Below the pieces are notes generated by a model, which had not been told where the DNA came from, ran no database searches, and saw nothing but the letters and a program-made list of their open reading frames with translations. A stretch of 44,270 bases of DNA from Desulfobacteraceae bacterium (GTDB taxonomy: Bacteria; Desulfobacterota; Desulfobacteria; Desulfobacterales; Desulfolunaceae), in contig JABXKT010000038.1 in the NCBI GenBank assembly GCA_013619155.1, forward strand, positions 1 to 44,270. The letters run 5' to 3'. Both the position numbers and the translations under genes were made by a program. The first letter of the stretch is position 1, and every line of letters starts with the position of its first letter. This document shows, in pieces, positions 15,968 to 25,339 of the stretch.

Positions 15968-17221
15968 ATGATACAGCTTATCAAAGGATTCAAGGATGTT
16001 CTGCCCGGTGAAATTGAAGTGTGGCAGACCATCGAACGCGCAGCCAAAGAGACATTTGAAAATTTCGGATTCCAGGAAATTCGTCTCCCCATCGTGGAAA
16101 AATCGGAACTCTTCTCCCGGAGCATCGGAGACACCACCGATATCGTCGAAAAAGAGATGTACACCTTCGAGGACGGCAAGAGAGGGCACATCACCCTGCG
16201 CCCCGAAGCCACGGCATCCGTAGTCCGCTCCTACATCCAGCACAAGATGTATGCCGCAGACCCCATTCGGAAATTTTACACCATCGGCCCCATGTTTCGC
16301 AGGGAACGCCCCCAAAAAGGGCGCTATCGCCAGTTCTACCAGATCGACGCCGAGGTATTCGGCATCGATTCTCCCTATTTGGATGCCCAACTCATCTTCA
16401 TGCTCACCACCCTTCTTGCAACACTGAAGGCAAAAGACGTCAAAGCCCACATCAACTCCCTGGGCTGTCCCTGCTGCCGTCCAAAGTTTCAGAAGGCGTT
16501 AAAAGAGCTCCTGGATGCAAAAAAAGAGCATCTCTGTGAAAATTGCCTCCGACGAAGCGAAAAAAACCCCCTACGGGTTCTGGACTGCAAGGTCCCCGCA
16601 TGCCGGGAGGCGGTGGTGGGCGCCCCATCCATCCTCGACCACCTCTGCGATGAGTGCTCCGACCATTTCGAGACGGTCAAACGCGTGCTCACGGAAAATG
16701 GCGTGGAGTATGAGGTGGACAAGAACCTCGTGCGCGGCCTTGACTACTATACCCGCACGGCCTTTGAGATCCTCACCACCTCTTTGGGCGCCCAGAATGC
16801 AGTGGCAGGTGGCGGCCGTTACGATGGCCTGGTCAAAGCCCTGGGAGGACCGGAAGTTCCGGCCATCGGCTTTGCCATCGGCTTCGATCGCCTGGCAGAG
16901 ATCGTGGCCATGCAACAGAGCATCGAGGCACCTGGCCCCACTCTCTACATCGCCCCCCTGGGCGAGAAGGCCACGGAAACCGCGGCCCATTGGGTCATGC
17001 AGCTGGCCGCTCGGGGCATCTCCTGTGAGACCGACTTCAGCGGGCGCAGCCTCAAGAGCCACATGAAGCGAGCCGACAAACTAAAAGCAGCCCATGTCCT
17101 CATGGTGGGCGACGATGAACTGAAAACGGGGCGAGTAACCTTGCGCAATATGACCACACGAGAGCAGGATGAACTCCCCTTAGACGGACTGGTGGAGACA
17201 CTGGCCCAACAATTTAAATAA
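15968..17221 (+). CDS. hisS: Histidyl-tRNA synthetase
   Basis: A 417-residue class II aminoacyl-tRNA synthetase that charges tRNA-His. Class II motif 2 is FRRERPQKGRYRQFYQIDAE; the histidine-binding signature LVRGLDYYTRTAFE and the glycine-rich motif 3 region AVAGGGRYDGLV are intact. The C-terminal anticodon-binding alpha/beta domain follows from about residue 320 (PTLYIAPLGEKATETA). Length is normal. A CxxC...CxxC-like insertion (CPCCRPKF, CENCLRRSEK, CDECSDHF) lies between the catalytic motifs, as in many HisRS of this group. The ATG start has a weak AAGGCGG upstream. aspS follows after 140 bp on the same strand, so the two may be co-transcribed. Confidence 0.97.
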   Translation: MIQLIKGFKDVLPGEIEVWQTIERAAKETFENFGFQEIRLPIVEKSELFSRSIGDTTDIVEKEMYTFEDGKRGHITLRPEATASVVRSYIQHKMYAADPIRKFYTIGPMFRRERPQKGRYRQFYQIDAEVFGIDSPYLDAQLIFMLTTLLATLKAKDVKAHINSLGCPCCRPKFQKALKELLDAKKEHLCENCLRRSEKNPLRVLDCKVPACREAVVGAPSILDHLCDECSDHFETVKRVLTENGVEYEVDKNLVRGLDYYTRTAFEILTTSLGAQNAVAGGGRYDGLVKALGGPEVPAIGFAIGFDRLAEIVAMQQSIEAPGPTLYIAPLGEKATETAAHWVMQLAARGISCETDFSGRSLKSHMKRADKLKAAHVLMVGDDELKTGRVTLRNMTTREQDELPLDGLVETLAQQFK

Positions 17222-17361
17222 ACCAATCAACGATTCAGCACTCTAAAAACAGACCGGCTCCATGGCGCCCTGGGCGCTTCATAACCCGCCGATGATGCAC
17301 ATGTTTAAGAGGCTATCAAAGATACGATCAGGAATCAGAAAAGAGTAAAGGAGTCAGGGCA

Positions 17362-19158
17362 TTGACAGATCTACTTGGTGATATGAGACGAACCCACAAC
17401 TGTACCGATCTGGGTACAGCCCTTGTGGGAGAAGAGGTAACCCTTATGGGTTGGGTTCAGACCCGACGAGACCACGGCGGCGTTATCTTTGTGGATTTAC
17501 GAGACAGAAGCGGCATCGCCCAGGTAGTCTTCAGCCCTGAAGAGAACACCGAGGTTCATGACAAGGCACACGCCGTTCGTTCCGAATTTGTCCTCGGCAT
17601 CCGGGGCACCGTCGCCGCACGCCCCGATGATATGATCAACGACAAGATGATCACCGGAGCCATCGAAATCTCCGTAAACGAGCTGCGCATCTTAAACCGC
17701 GCCACCACCCCCCCCTTTCTCGTGGAAGACGATATCGAAGTGGGCGAGAACATCCGCCTCAAGAACCGTCATATCGACCTGAGACGCCCCAAATACCAGA
17801 AAACCATGCTCAACCGGCACAAGACGGCCCAGGCCATCCGCAGCTTCCTCAACGACCAGGCGTTTATCGATATCGAGACGCCTTTTCTCACCAAGAGCAC
17901 GCCGGAAGGTGCCCGTGACTACTTGGTCCCCAGCCGCGTTAACCAGGGTCAGTTCTTCGCCCTGCCCCAGTCTCCCCAGCTCTTCAAACAGCTCTTGATG
18001 ATCGGTGGATTTGAGCGCTACTACCAGATCGTCAAGTGCTTCCGAGATGAGGACCTGCGCGCAGACCGTCAGCCCGAGTTCACCCAGATCGATATGGAGA
18101 TGAGCTTTGTGGGTGAAGAGGATATCATGGGCATCGCCGAAGGCATGGTGGCCAACGTATTTAAAGAGGTCTTAGGCAAGGACATCGCCCCCCCCTTCGA
18201 GCGCCTTCTCTACTCAGATGCCATGGACCGATACGGCCTGGACAAGCCCGACCTTCGCTTCGACATGCAGCTCAAAGATGTATCCACCATCGTTGAGACC
18301 TCCGGCTTCAAAGTCTTCGCCGATGTCGTAAAAAAAGGTGGCATGGTCAAAGCCGTGAACGCCAAAGGCTGCATGGACTTCTCTCGAAAAGATATCGACG
18401 GCTTCACCAAATTCGTCGCCATCTACCGGGCCAAGGGACTGGCCTGGATCAAGGTACGAGAAGAGGGATGGCAGTCTCCCATCGCCAAATTCTTTACCGA
18501 TGACGAGAAGAAGGCCCTGAGCGAACGCATCGGCATGGAGGTGGGCGACCTGATCTTCTTTGTGGCCGACCAGCCCAAAGTGGTGAACGAAGCCTTGGGC
18601 AACTTAAGAAACCACCTCGCAGAAAAAATGGACCTCATCAACAAAGATGAGTTCCGATTTGTCTGGGTCACCCACTTCCCCCTCTTTGAGTACGATGAGA
18701 CAGCGAAGCGCTACCAGTCCCTGCACCACCCCTTTACCGCACCCCTGGAAGAGGACTACCAGTACATCGAGACCGACCCCTTAAAACTGCGCTCCAGGGC
18801 CTACGACCTGGTATTGAATGGCTGCGAGATCGGTGGCGGCAGTATCCGTATCCACCAGCGCGCCGTCCAAGAGCGCATGTTTAAAGCCCTGGGTATGGAT
18901 AGAGAGGAGTATGAAGAGAAATTTGGCTTCCTCTTAAACGCCCTGGAGTCCGGTGCGCCTCCCCACGGAGGCATCGCCTTTGGCCTCGATCGCCTGGTGA
19001 TGATTCTATGCGGTATGCCCTCCATCCGAGACGTCATCGCCTTCCCCAAAACCCAGAAGGCATCCTGCATGCTCACCGACGCCCCCTCTATGGCGACAAC
19101 GGCACAATTGGATGAATTGGCCATCCGGGTTAAAAAAATCGAATCCGACGTAGAATAA
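17362..19158 (+). CDS. aspS: Aspartyl-tRNA synthetase, probably non-discriminating
   Basis: A 598-residue bacterial-type AspRS with an OB-fold anticodon domain ([22 protein letters not shown]), catalytic motif 2 ([19 protein letters not shown]), the GAD insertion in the middle and motif 3 ([16 protein letters not shown]). The start is TTG at 17362 with AAAGGAG 9 nt upstream; the next ATG, at 17383, lacks such a site and would cut the N-terminal helix. The anticodon domain has RRDHGG: His at this place is the mark of enzymes that also charge tRNA-Asn, whereas Leu is typical of the Asp-specific E. coli type. A tRNA-Asn gene lies just downstream. If so, the cell makes Asn-tRNA through the GatCAB amidotransferase. 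That last point is inferred. Confidence 0.97.
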   Translation: MTDLLGDMRRTHNCTDLGTALVGEEVTLMGWVQTRRDHGGVIFVDLRDRSGIAQVVFSPEENTEVHDKAHAVRSEFVLGIRGTVAARPDDMINDKMITGAIEISVNELRILNRATTPPFLVEDDIEVGENIRLKNRHIDLRRPKYQKTMLNRHKTAQAIRSFLNDQAFIDIETPFLTKSTPEGARDYLVPSRVNQGQFFALPQSPQLFKQLLMIGGFERYYQIVKCFRDEDLRADRQPEFTQIDMEMSFVGEEDIMGIAEGMVANVFKEVLGKDIAPPFERLLYSDAMDRYGLDKPDLRFDMQLKDVSTIVETSGFKVFADVVKKGGMVKAVNAKGCMDFSRKDIDGFTKFVAIYRAKGLAWIKVREEGWQSPIAKFFTDDEKKALSERIGMEVGDLIFFVADQPKVVNEALGNLRNHLAEKMDLINKDEFRFVWVTHFPLFEYDETAKRYQSLHHPFTAPLEEDYQYIETDPLKLRSRAYDLVLNGCEIGGGSIRIHQRAVQERMFKALGMDREEYEEKFGFLLNALESGAPPHGGIAFGLDRLVMILCGMPSIRDVIAFPKTQKASCMLTDAPSMATTAQLDELAIRVKKIESDVE

Positions 19159-19171
19159 GGGTTTTAAATCG

Positions 19172-19231
19172 TTTATGTGGCCGCCCCGGCGGTGGCCACA
19201 TAAAAAAAAAGCGCTTTTCGGTTTTTTTTAT
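19172..19231 (+). terminator. Terminator after aspS
   Basis: A stem TTATGTGGCC / GGCCACATAA around 19172-19203 is followed by an A-run, then by a second A-run / CGCTTTTCGG / T-run pair at about 19202-19231 that supplies the U-tract on the plus strand. Together they separate aspS from the tRNA gene. Confidence 0.6.
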
Positions 19232-19280
19232 TTGACACCACCGTCAAATCAAGATAGTTAGTCTGAGTCCTTATGACTGA

Positions 19281-19356
19281 TCCCCAGTAGCTCAGTCGGC
19301 AGAGCAATTGACTGTTAATCAATGGGTCCGCGGTTCAAGTCCGTGCTGGGGAGCCA
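19281..19356 (+). tRNA. tRNA-Asn (anticodon GTT)
   Basis: A 76-nt cloverleaf including an encoded CCA end. Acceptor stem TCCCCAG / CTGGGGA (19281-19287 with 19346-19352), discriminator G, D-arm with AGTCGGCAGAG, anticodon stem TTGAC / GTCAA-like around CTGTTAA with GTT at 19314-19316, and T-arm loop GGTTCAAGTCC. All four arms fold. Confidence 0.97.
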
Positions 19357-19390
19357 AAAAGTAACTGCCCGTTTGGCAGACTTCATATTA

Positions 19391-19430
19391 AAAAGCCCCG
19401 AAGGTTTCGCCTTCGGGGCTTTTTGTTTTC
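19391..19430 (+). terminator. Strong terminator after tRNA-Asn, possibly bidirectional
   Basis: A 14-bp stem (AAAAGCCCCGAAGG / CCTTCGGGGCTTTT, 19391-19404 with 19410-19423), 5-nt loop, then a T-rich tail. The A-tract on the left arm lets it also end the minus-strand transcript of the ArsA-like remnant. Confidence 0.95.
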
Positions 19431-19462
19431 TGACACAGACGAATAGGGGCCTTAAGATACCG

Positions 19463-20161
19463 TCAAAGAAGTGCCGCCACCTTCGCTACCTTCGCCACCC
19501 CCGCCCACCCCTCAACGGCAGGGACAAAGAGAGGCACCGGGATAAGGCTTAGATGGGGCCAGTGGGCATGCACCCTCTCCAACGCCTCTATCTGACGTAT
19601 CCGGACAGAGTCACAGGCAGGACACCCCCCTTCCGGCATCATTCGATTGATCACAAGGTGACGGCAGGAGATCCCGGCACGCGCCACTTGATCCAGAAGA
19701 CGTTCTGTCTCTGAAAGCACCATGGTCTCTAAAAGAATCACCCCGATAAACGCGGTCTCCTCTCCTCGAGTCAACTGCCCCTGGAGCCTTCGGATATTCC
19801 GAGACACGGCCACCACCCTCTCCATGGCCGTCGTCAACGTCACCGCCCCCTTATACTTCATCAACACGGTAAAATACGCCCTCAGCCACTGCCGAACCAG
19901 GGCCGGCATCTCCAGAAATCGAAGCAGGTGGCCCGTGGGTGACGCATCGAGCACCACCACATCATAGACCCCCTCCTCCTTAATCGTCATCACCTGTCCC
20001 AAGGCCATCATCTCATCGAGACCCGAAGGCGCCAGGACCAAAAGCTCCATCATGACCTCACGGTCAAACGCGATATCCATACCACGCCCCACAAAACGGT
20101 CAAAAAAAGGGTCCGATTCATCATATGAACCGGACCCTTGGTCAAACACGCCTAAACGCAC
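19463..20161 (-). pseudogene. ArsA/GET3-family ATPase remnant without P-loop
   Basis: The frame encodes the middle and C-terminal parts of an ArsA/GET3 ATPase: APSGLDEMMALGQVM, YDVVVLDASPTGHLLRFLEMP (the DTAPTGHTLR signature), a helical region and LINRMMPEGGCPACDSVRIRQ with two cysteines. The N-terminal part with KGGVGKT and the TDPA motif is missing; the pyrF gene occupies that place. The frame can begin at GTG 20161, but the first 20 residues are encoded by the pyrF terminator hairpin, and family similarity only starts near MDIAFDREVM (ATG 20080). Without a P-loop it cannot bind ATP in the normal way. Most likely it is a 5'-deleted gene; a partner that supplies the P-loop in trans is possible but unsupported. 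Confidence 0.75.
20102..20139 (-). terminator. Terminator of pyrF
   Basis: On the minus strand AAGGGTCCGGTTCAT (20139-20125) pairs with ATGAATCGGACCCTT (20121-20107) with one mismatch and a short loop, followed by a run of seven T. It sits 34 bp past the pyrF stop and inside the 5' end of the ArsA-like open frame. Confidence 0.85.
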
Positions 20162-20172
20162 ACCTCGCCCCC

Positions 20173-20901
20173 TTAATGGCGGGCGGCCAGCCCCTCGGCT
20201 ATCTCTTGGGCCACCTTTGTCGCCGCCGCCACAGGGTCCTTGGCATCTCGAATGGGGCGACCAATCACCAAATAATCCGAACCATTCACCATGGCCTCCA
20301 TGGGAGTCATCACCCGCTTCTGATCGTCGGAGACCTTGCCATCCCAATCGGGGCGGATCCCCGGAGTCACCGTGAAAAAGCCATCTCCGATCGTCCGACG
20401 AATCACAGATGCCTCATGACCGGAACAGACCACCCCTTCACAGCCACAGTCGTGGGCCATCATGGCTCGTTTGGCCACAAGGCTCTTCATATCCTCGGCA
20501 TACTGGGGAAGAAAACCAGACTTCAGGATATCATCGGACCCGACGCTGGTTAAAACTGTCACCCCGAGAATCCCGACCTTCCCCTGACTCCCGACCACGG
20601 CCCCTCTAAGCATGGCCTCAGACTCCCCACAGTGCACCGTCAAAAACCGCACGCCAAGATCGGCCACACGGGCCACAGCCCGTTCCACGGTAACGGGAAT
20701 GTCATGGAGCTTCAAATCGAGGAAAATATCGGCAGCGCCCACCGTGCGAACCTTCTCCACAATGGACGGACCACACTCAAGAAAAAGCTCCAATCCAATT
20801 TTAAACATCCCCACCTTGCCAGAGAGGAGGGCCGCATAATCCAAAGCGGCCCTCTCTGTGGGAAGGTCCAAGGGGAAAATGATACGATCTTTAGGATTCA
20901 A
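20173..20901 (-). CDS. pyrF: Orotidine-5'-phosphate decarboxylase
   Basis: A 242-residue TIM-barrel enzyme that makes UMP from OMP, the last step of pyrimidine synthesis. The catalytic array is clear: Lys34 in FKIGLELF, DLKLHDIP at 62-69 (Asp62, Lys64, Asp67), and the phosphate-binding C-terminal YLVIGRPI. Length is normal for the bacterial type. The start is TTG at 20901 with AAGGAGG 7 nt upstream; no in-frame ATG lies near. It is a single-gene unit with its own terminator. A 698-bp gene-free stretch lies upstream. Confidence 0.96.
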   Translation of the reverse strand: MNPKDRIIFPLDLPTERAALDYAALLSGKVGMFKIGLELFLECGPSIVEKVRTVGAADIFLDLKLHDIPVTVERAVARVADLGVRFLTVHCGESEAMLRGAVVGSQGKVGILGVTVLTSVGSDDILKSGFLPQYAEDMKSLVAKRAMMAHDCGCEGVVCSGHEASVIRRTIGDGFFTVTPGIRPDWDGKVSDDQKRVMTPMEAMVNGSDYLVIGRPIRDAKDPVAAATKVAQEIAEGLAARH

Positions 20902-21599
20902 AAGGTGCCTCCTTCGTTAATTTTTTAGTCACTATTCAGCTCAAAAAAAGCTTTTTATGGTCAAAATGCATGAAAAGACGCCTCCGGCAGCCAGGGAATT
21001 TTTTGCCGAAGCGGCGTTGCCGCCCCTGGGCCCCAGGATGCGAATGATCGTTATAAAAAGAAATTTAACCACGACCTGTTTATCAAACATTATAAAATAA
21101 TGGCAAAAGCGTGGCCCCAGGCAAGGCCAACCGAGGCAGAACTGAATAGTTACATTTTTTAAAGGGATAAACCAGCTGACCTGCCGGATAGCCTTTCAAG
21201 GCCCCTGGCGATATACCCTATTTTATCCACGGCATAAAGCACCAAAATTATTCTGACTCACCATGCAAAATGCCTCTCGTCGCCCCCATGATTGATGGCC
21301 ATGGTCCAGAAGCCCTAAAAACAATGGAAAAACAGTGTGTTTAAAGCCTTTCCCATTGCAATGTTTGAGGCAAAATGCTAACTCTCCTTATTTAAGCCCT
21401 ACTAAGATTTTAGGAGAAAGCAGCCCGCGCACCACCATCATAAATCACTGTTTACTGTCCTTACAAGATATATGGTAGAGCGCCTTCACTGCCGGATACT
21501 TTATTTTACGAGCACAATGGATTGAATAGTTGCTCCTAGGGTGACAGGCCCCCTGCCCACCCAAGATGGAAGTAACCCCTTGCAAGCGAGCCTCTCCGT
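20902..21599. other. 698-bp gene-free region with a copy of the dispersed mosaic repeat
   Basis: The divergent interval between pyrF and the CheD-HDOD gene. At about 20966-21160 it contains pieces of the mosaic repeat family (GCCTCCGGCAGCCAGGGA, CCCCTGGGCCCCAGGATGCG, GACCTGTTTATCAAAC, GGCCAACCGAGGCA). The remaining 400 bp show no gene, no strong promoter pair and no clear terminator. Confidence 0.65.
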
Positions 21600-22937
21600 A
21601 TGACCTACTACCAGAAACGCCATGTCCCGGCAGGAACGTTCCAGATAAACGGGAAAAAACCCCTCGTCCTCCAGGCCTATCTCAACTCCTGTGTCGGCAT
21701 TGCTCTCTTCGATGCAGAGGCCAAGGTGGGCGGGCTCTATCATATTCTTCTACCCGAACCTGTCACCGGGAACACCGAGTACAACCGAGAAAAATATGCG
21801 GCCACCGGACTGCCCCTCTTCATCGGAAAAATTATCCATGAAGGGGGCAAAATAAATAGGCTTCAAGCCGTCATCGCCGGAGGGGCCCTTTCAGGCAAGG
21901 TGAGCAATCAAGACATTCGCTTGGATATCGGTGGACGCACCGCCGAAGTGGTGAAACAAATTCTAAGCAACCACGGCATCGAGGTGATTCAATCGGAAAC
22001 CGGTGGTTTTTTTACCTGCTGCCTCAATTTTAATATGGACACATTTACCTGCGAGGTGATCCCTGCCCTCCTCTCCGAAGAGACATCCGACGATGAGGAT
22101 AATAACGGCCGCATCTCCCGCTTAGATGATATCCAGCCCATTCCCCAGGTGGCCTTAAAGATTCTTCGCATGATCGGCGATGATGCCTACAACATCGAAT
22201 ACCTCTCCCAAGAGGTGAGAAAAGACCAGGTCATCAGCGCCCAAATCCTTAAACATTGCAATGCCGCCATCTTTTCAGGCAAAGGGGGCATCGACTCCAT
22301 CGATGATGCCCTGCTCATTATCGGCCAGGCCACCCTGGCCAAAATCGTGACCGCCATGGCCGTAAAAAAGCTGCTCAACAACAGCTACACCGGTTACTCC
22401 CTCACCAAGGGGAGTCTTTACCATCATGCCATCGGCGTCGCCTTGGTCGCAGAAAAAATAGCCATTTTAAGCGGGAAAGCATCCCCTTTTGCCGCATACT
22501 CCACAGGCCTCACCCACGACATTGGGAAAGTGGTACTGGATCAATTCGTATCGGGCGCCCGTCCCTTCTTCTACCGGGAGATCATGAGGGAGAACGACCT
22601 TGTGGCAACGGAGAACCGTCTCTTAAAAACCGACCACACCAAGGCAGGGCTGAGACTGGCTCAAAAATGGGGGCTCCCCGCCTCCATCACCCAAACCATT
22701 CGCCACCACCACGCCCCCTTTGATGCACCGGACCATGGTGAGATTGTGACCATCGTCTCTGTGGCCGATACCCTCTTTCATATGTTCAGCGCCGGCCCGA
22801 GCCTACATAAGGTGGACATGGGCTCCCTGACGCAGCGGCTGGAGACTATCGGCATGTCCATATCCGACTTCCCCGCCATCGTCGACGCTATTCCCCACCG
22901 GGTACTCTCGGGAAGCCCGGAACTGGCCATCACCTAA
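21600..22937 (+). CDS. CheD-HDOD fusion protein
   Basis: A 445-residue protein with a CheD-type N-terminal half (residues about 15-160) and an HDOD C-terminal half (about 180-390). CheD marks: LNSCVGIALFDAEAKVGGLYHILLP, with the nucleophile Cys31 and catalytic His48 expected of receptor glutamine deamidases, then GGA and NHGIEVIQSETGG. HDOD marks: IPQVALKILRMIGD, DQVISAQILKHCNAAIF, THDIGKVVLDQF and IRHHHAPFD. No chemotaxis gene is near. HDOD proteins are signalling hubs of unclear chemistry, and CheD usually acts on receptors, so the fusion may link adaptation to another output. The start has only a weak Shine-Dalgarno. Domain calls are firm; the job is unknown. Confidence 0.88.
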   Translation: MTYYQKRHVPAGTFQINGKKPLVLQAYLNSCVGIALFDAEAKVGGLYHILLPEPVTGNTEYNREKYAATGLPLFIGKIIHEGGKINRLQAVIAGGALSGKVSNQDIRLDIGGRTAEVVKQILSNHGIEVIQSETGGFFTCCLNFNMDTFTCEVIPALLSEETSDDEDNNGRISRLDDIQPIPQVALKILRMIGDDAYNIEYLSQEVRKDQVISAQILKHCNAAIFSGKGGIDSIDDALLIIGQATLAKIVTAMAVKKLLNNSYTGYSLTKGSLYHHAIGVALVAEKIAILSGKASPFAAYSTGLTHDIGKVVLDQFVSGARPFFYREIMRENDLVATENRLLKTDHTKAGLRLAQKWGLPASITQTIRHHHAPFDAPDHGEIVTIVSVADTLFHMFSAGPSLHKVDMGSLTQRLETIGMSISDFPAIVDAIPHRVLSGSPELAIT

Positions 22938-22954
22938 CCATCCGCTCACAAATT

Positions 22955-22992
22955 GCCCCCCCAGGAAAAGCATTTGCCGGGGGTGATCTTTT
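22955..22992 (+). terminator. Possible terminator after the CheD-HDOD gene
   Basis: GCCCCCCC (22955-22962) can pair with GGGGG (22979-22983) over a loop of about 16 nt, followed by TGATCTTTT. The stem is short and imperfect. Confidence 0.4.
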
Positions 22993-23167
22993 GAGATAAA
23001 AGGTTAAGGTGATTCCCCCACGAGATGGGACGGCCTTTTATTATTCGTAATGGCTCCTTCACCTAAGGCCCGGGATTATCCATCATCCCACGCGCCTCAC
23101 CACCGTACTCTATGGTGATAAAGAGGAGATGCACCACACGGACACCCTTTGATCCAAGGTACCGGAA

Positions 23168-24571
23168 ATGAAATTACGGGATACTCAGAAACAGCTGCTA
23201 CGCACCCTTCCAGGTGTGGATACCCTCCTCGATGCCCTTTCGGCAGAACTCCCCCCCCACACGGTCCCTCGAAGCGTCCTCATCGCTGCGGCCCGGGACG
23301 CCCTGGAGGCCACACGCCGGGCCATATTCAATGACGAGGAGCCCACCATCGACCTCGCCTCGGTCATCACCCTGGCACAGGCGCGCATCGAGACACAGAT
23401 GCGCCCCAACCTCAGACCAGTGGTCAACGGCACCGGGGTCGTGGTGCACACCAACCTGGGACGATCCCTCCTGGCCGATGCGGCCTTAGAGCGCATCATG
23501 GCGGTGGGAAATCGCTACTCCAATCTAGAGTTCAACCTCTCCACCGGCAAAAGGGGCCTGCGCTACAGTGCCGTGGAAGAGCTGATCTGTGAGATCACCG
23601 GTGCCGATGCGGCCATGGTGGTCAATAACAACGCCGGAGCCGTTCTTCTCTGCCTAGACACCCTGGTAAACGGCAAAGAGGCCATCGTCTCCCGAGGCGA
23701 ATTAGTGGAGATCGGCGGGGCCTTTCGCATCCCCGACGTGATGACCAAGAGCGGCGGCATATTAAAAGAGGTGGGGACCACCAACCGAACGCATTTAAGG
23801 GACTATGAAGAGGCCATCACCGATGAGACCGGCCTCTTTTTAAAAGTGCACACCAGCAATTACAGCATCGTGGGATTTACCGCCGCCGTCTCCGTGGCCG
23901 AGCTGGTGGCCCTCGGCACGGAGCGGAACATTCCCGTCATGGATGATCTGGGCAGCGGCACCTTCGTCAACTTCGGCCACTACGGCCTCACCGCCGAACC
24001 CACCGTTCAGCAATCGGTGGCCGCTGGCGCCGATATCGTCACCTTCAGCGGCGATAAACTCCTAGGAGGCCCCCAGTCGGGGATCATCGTGGGCAGTAAA
24101 AAACAGATCGAGGCCATTCGGAAAAACCCCCTCACCCGCGCCTTACGTATCGACAAACTCACCCTGGCAGCCCTTGAGGCCACCTTGCGCCTCTACCGAG
24201 ATGAGGCAGAGGCTGTGGCCAAGATCCCCACTTTACGCATGATGACCATGAGCCGGGATGAGACCGAAGTACAGGCAAAGGCTCTCATCAAGACCCTTTC
24301 GCCCCTCCCCGTCACGACCCAAACCTTGGCTCTGGCCTCCCGTCCCGGTGGCGGCTCTCTGCCTCTATTAGAACTCCCCTCCTGCTGCGTGGGAATCACC
24401 CTGCCCGGCATGGGAGCCAGTGCCCTTGAAAAGGCCATGAGAAAAAGCCATCCGCCCATCATCGGTCGCATCGAAAATGAGACCTACATCCTCGACCCTC
24501 GAACCCTGCAGGAGGGAGATGACTCCCTCATCTTCGAGGCGCTTTCCCAGATTGTGGAGGCTCGTACATGA
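23168..24571 (+). CDS. selA: L-seryl-tRNA(Sec) selenium transferase
   Basis: A 467-residue PLP enzyme that converts Ser-tRNA(Sec) to Sec-tRNA(Sec) with selenophosphate. Visible: the N-terminal helical domain, NGTGVVVHTNLGRS, NNNAGAVLLCL, SRGELVEIGGAFRIP, and the PLP lysine Lys297 in TFSGDKLLGGPQSG. Length matches bacterial SelA. Its presence shows that the organism makes selenoproteins, although selB, selC and selD are not in this window. gmhA overlaps its end by 4 bp (ATGA), so both are translated together. The labile-selenium hydroxylase genes at 29-40 kb fit the selenium theme. I saw no in-frame UGA that looks like a selenocysteine codon in the genes here. Confidence 0.97.
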   Translation: MKLRDTQKQLLRTLPGVDTLLDALSAELPPHTVPRSVLIAAARDALEATRRAIFNDEEPTIDLASVITLAQARIETQMRPNLRPVVNGTGVVVHTNLGRSLLADAALERIMAVGNRYSNLEFNLSTGKRGLRYSAVEELICEITGADAAMVVNNNAGAVLLCLDTLVNGKEAIVSRGELVEIGGAFRIPDVMTKSGGILKEVGTTNRTHLRDYEEAITDETGLFLKVHTSNYSIVGFTAAVSVAELVALGTERNIPVMDDLGSGTFVNFGHYGLTAEPTVQQSVAAGADIVTFSGDKLLGGPQSGIIVGSKKQIEAIRKNPLTRALRIDKLTLAALEATLRLYRDEAEAVAKIPTLRMMTMSRDETEVQAKALIKTLSPLPVTTQTLALASRPGGGSLPLLELPSCCVGITLPGMGASALEKAMRKSHPPIIGRIENETYILDPRTLQEGDDSLIFEALSQIVEART

Positions 24572-25143
24572 TCGACATCATCACCCAGACTCTCAAAGAG
24601 AGCGTGGCGGCCAAAGAGGCGGCCATCCGTGACAACGGACAGCGCATCATAGAGACGGCACATCTCATGGCCACATGCCTCATGGCAGGGGGGAAGATCC
24701 TTCTCTTCGGCAATGGCGGCAGCGCCGCCGATGCCCAGCATATCGCCGCAGAGTTCATGAACCGTTTCCAGACCGAGCGCATCCCCTTAGCCGCCATCGC
24801 CCTGACCACAGACACCTCCATCATCACCAGTATCGGCAACGATTACCACTTCGATGAGATCTTCACCAAGCAGGTGATGGGCCTGGGGCGTAAAAATGAT
24901 GTGGCCATCGGCATTACCACCAGCGGCAACTCACCCAATGTGGTGAAGGCCCTTACGGTAGCCAGTCAGAGGGGAATGCACACCGTCGCCTTCACCGGCC
25001 GGGGAGGTAAAGCCGTGGAGATCGCCGACACAGCCCTTACCGTTCCTCTAGGCAATACCGCTCGAATCCAGGAGAGCCATATACTCATGGGTCACATGCT
25101 CTGCGACCTGGTGGATCGGATTCTCTTCCCCGAAAACTTTTAA
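24568..25143 (+). CDS. gmhA: Sedoheptulose-7-phosphate isomerase (GmhA/DiaA family)
   Basis: A 191-residue SIS-domain protein. LLFGNGGSAADAQHIAAEFMNRF and GITTSGNSPNVVKAL are the sugar-phosphate-binding motifs, and HILMGHMLCDLVDRILF is the zinc-bearing C-terminal helix. It makes D-glycero-D-manno-heptose-7-phosphate for lipopolysaccharide inner core. DiaA, a replication regulator, belongs to the same family, so a regulatory role is an alternative; the intact Glu/His set around QHIAAEF favours the enzyme. It overlaps selA by 4 bp. No other heptose gene lies in the window. Confidence 0.93.
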   Translation: MIDIITQTLKESVAAKEAAIRDNGQRIIETAHLMATCLMAGGKILLFGNGGSAADAQHIAAEFMNRFQTERIPLAAIALTTDTSIITSIGNDYHFDEIFTKQVMGLGRKNDVAIGITTSGNSPNVVKALTVASQRGMHTVAFTGRGGKAVEIADTALTVPLGNTARIQESHILMGHMLCDLVDRILFPENF

Positions 25144-25339
25144 AACGGCGACACGTCCCAGAGCCTGTGGGCATGGATGCTGTCCCATTGTCTTTTTTGA
25201 ACACACCATTTGCCATCTTGTCCCAAGGTGCTTATTGTGTGTCGTGCCTGAAATCCCCCTTGTACCCGGCCCCCTTGTGACCCATGGGAGTAGCCGCAAT
25301 AAAAGGGCTCAAACCCTATAGACGCCATGAGGTGATACC

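Noticed and set aside
20164..20347. Upstream extension of the ArsA-like frame
   Set aside because: These 61 codons from a TTG start are out of frame with, and inside, pyrF. They show no ArsA similarity and no P-loop.
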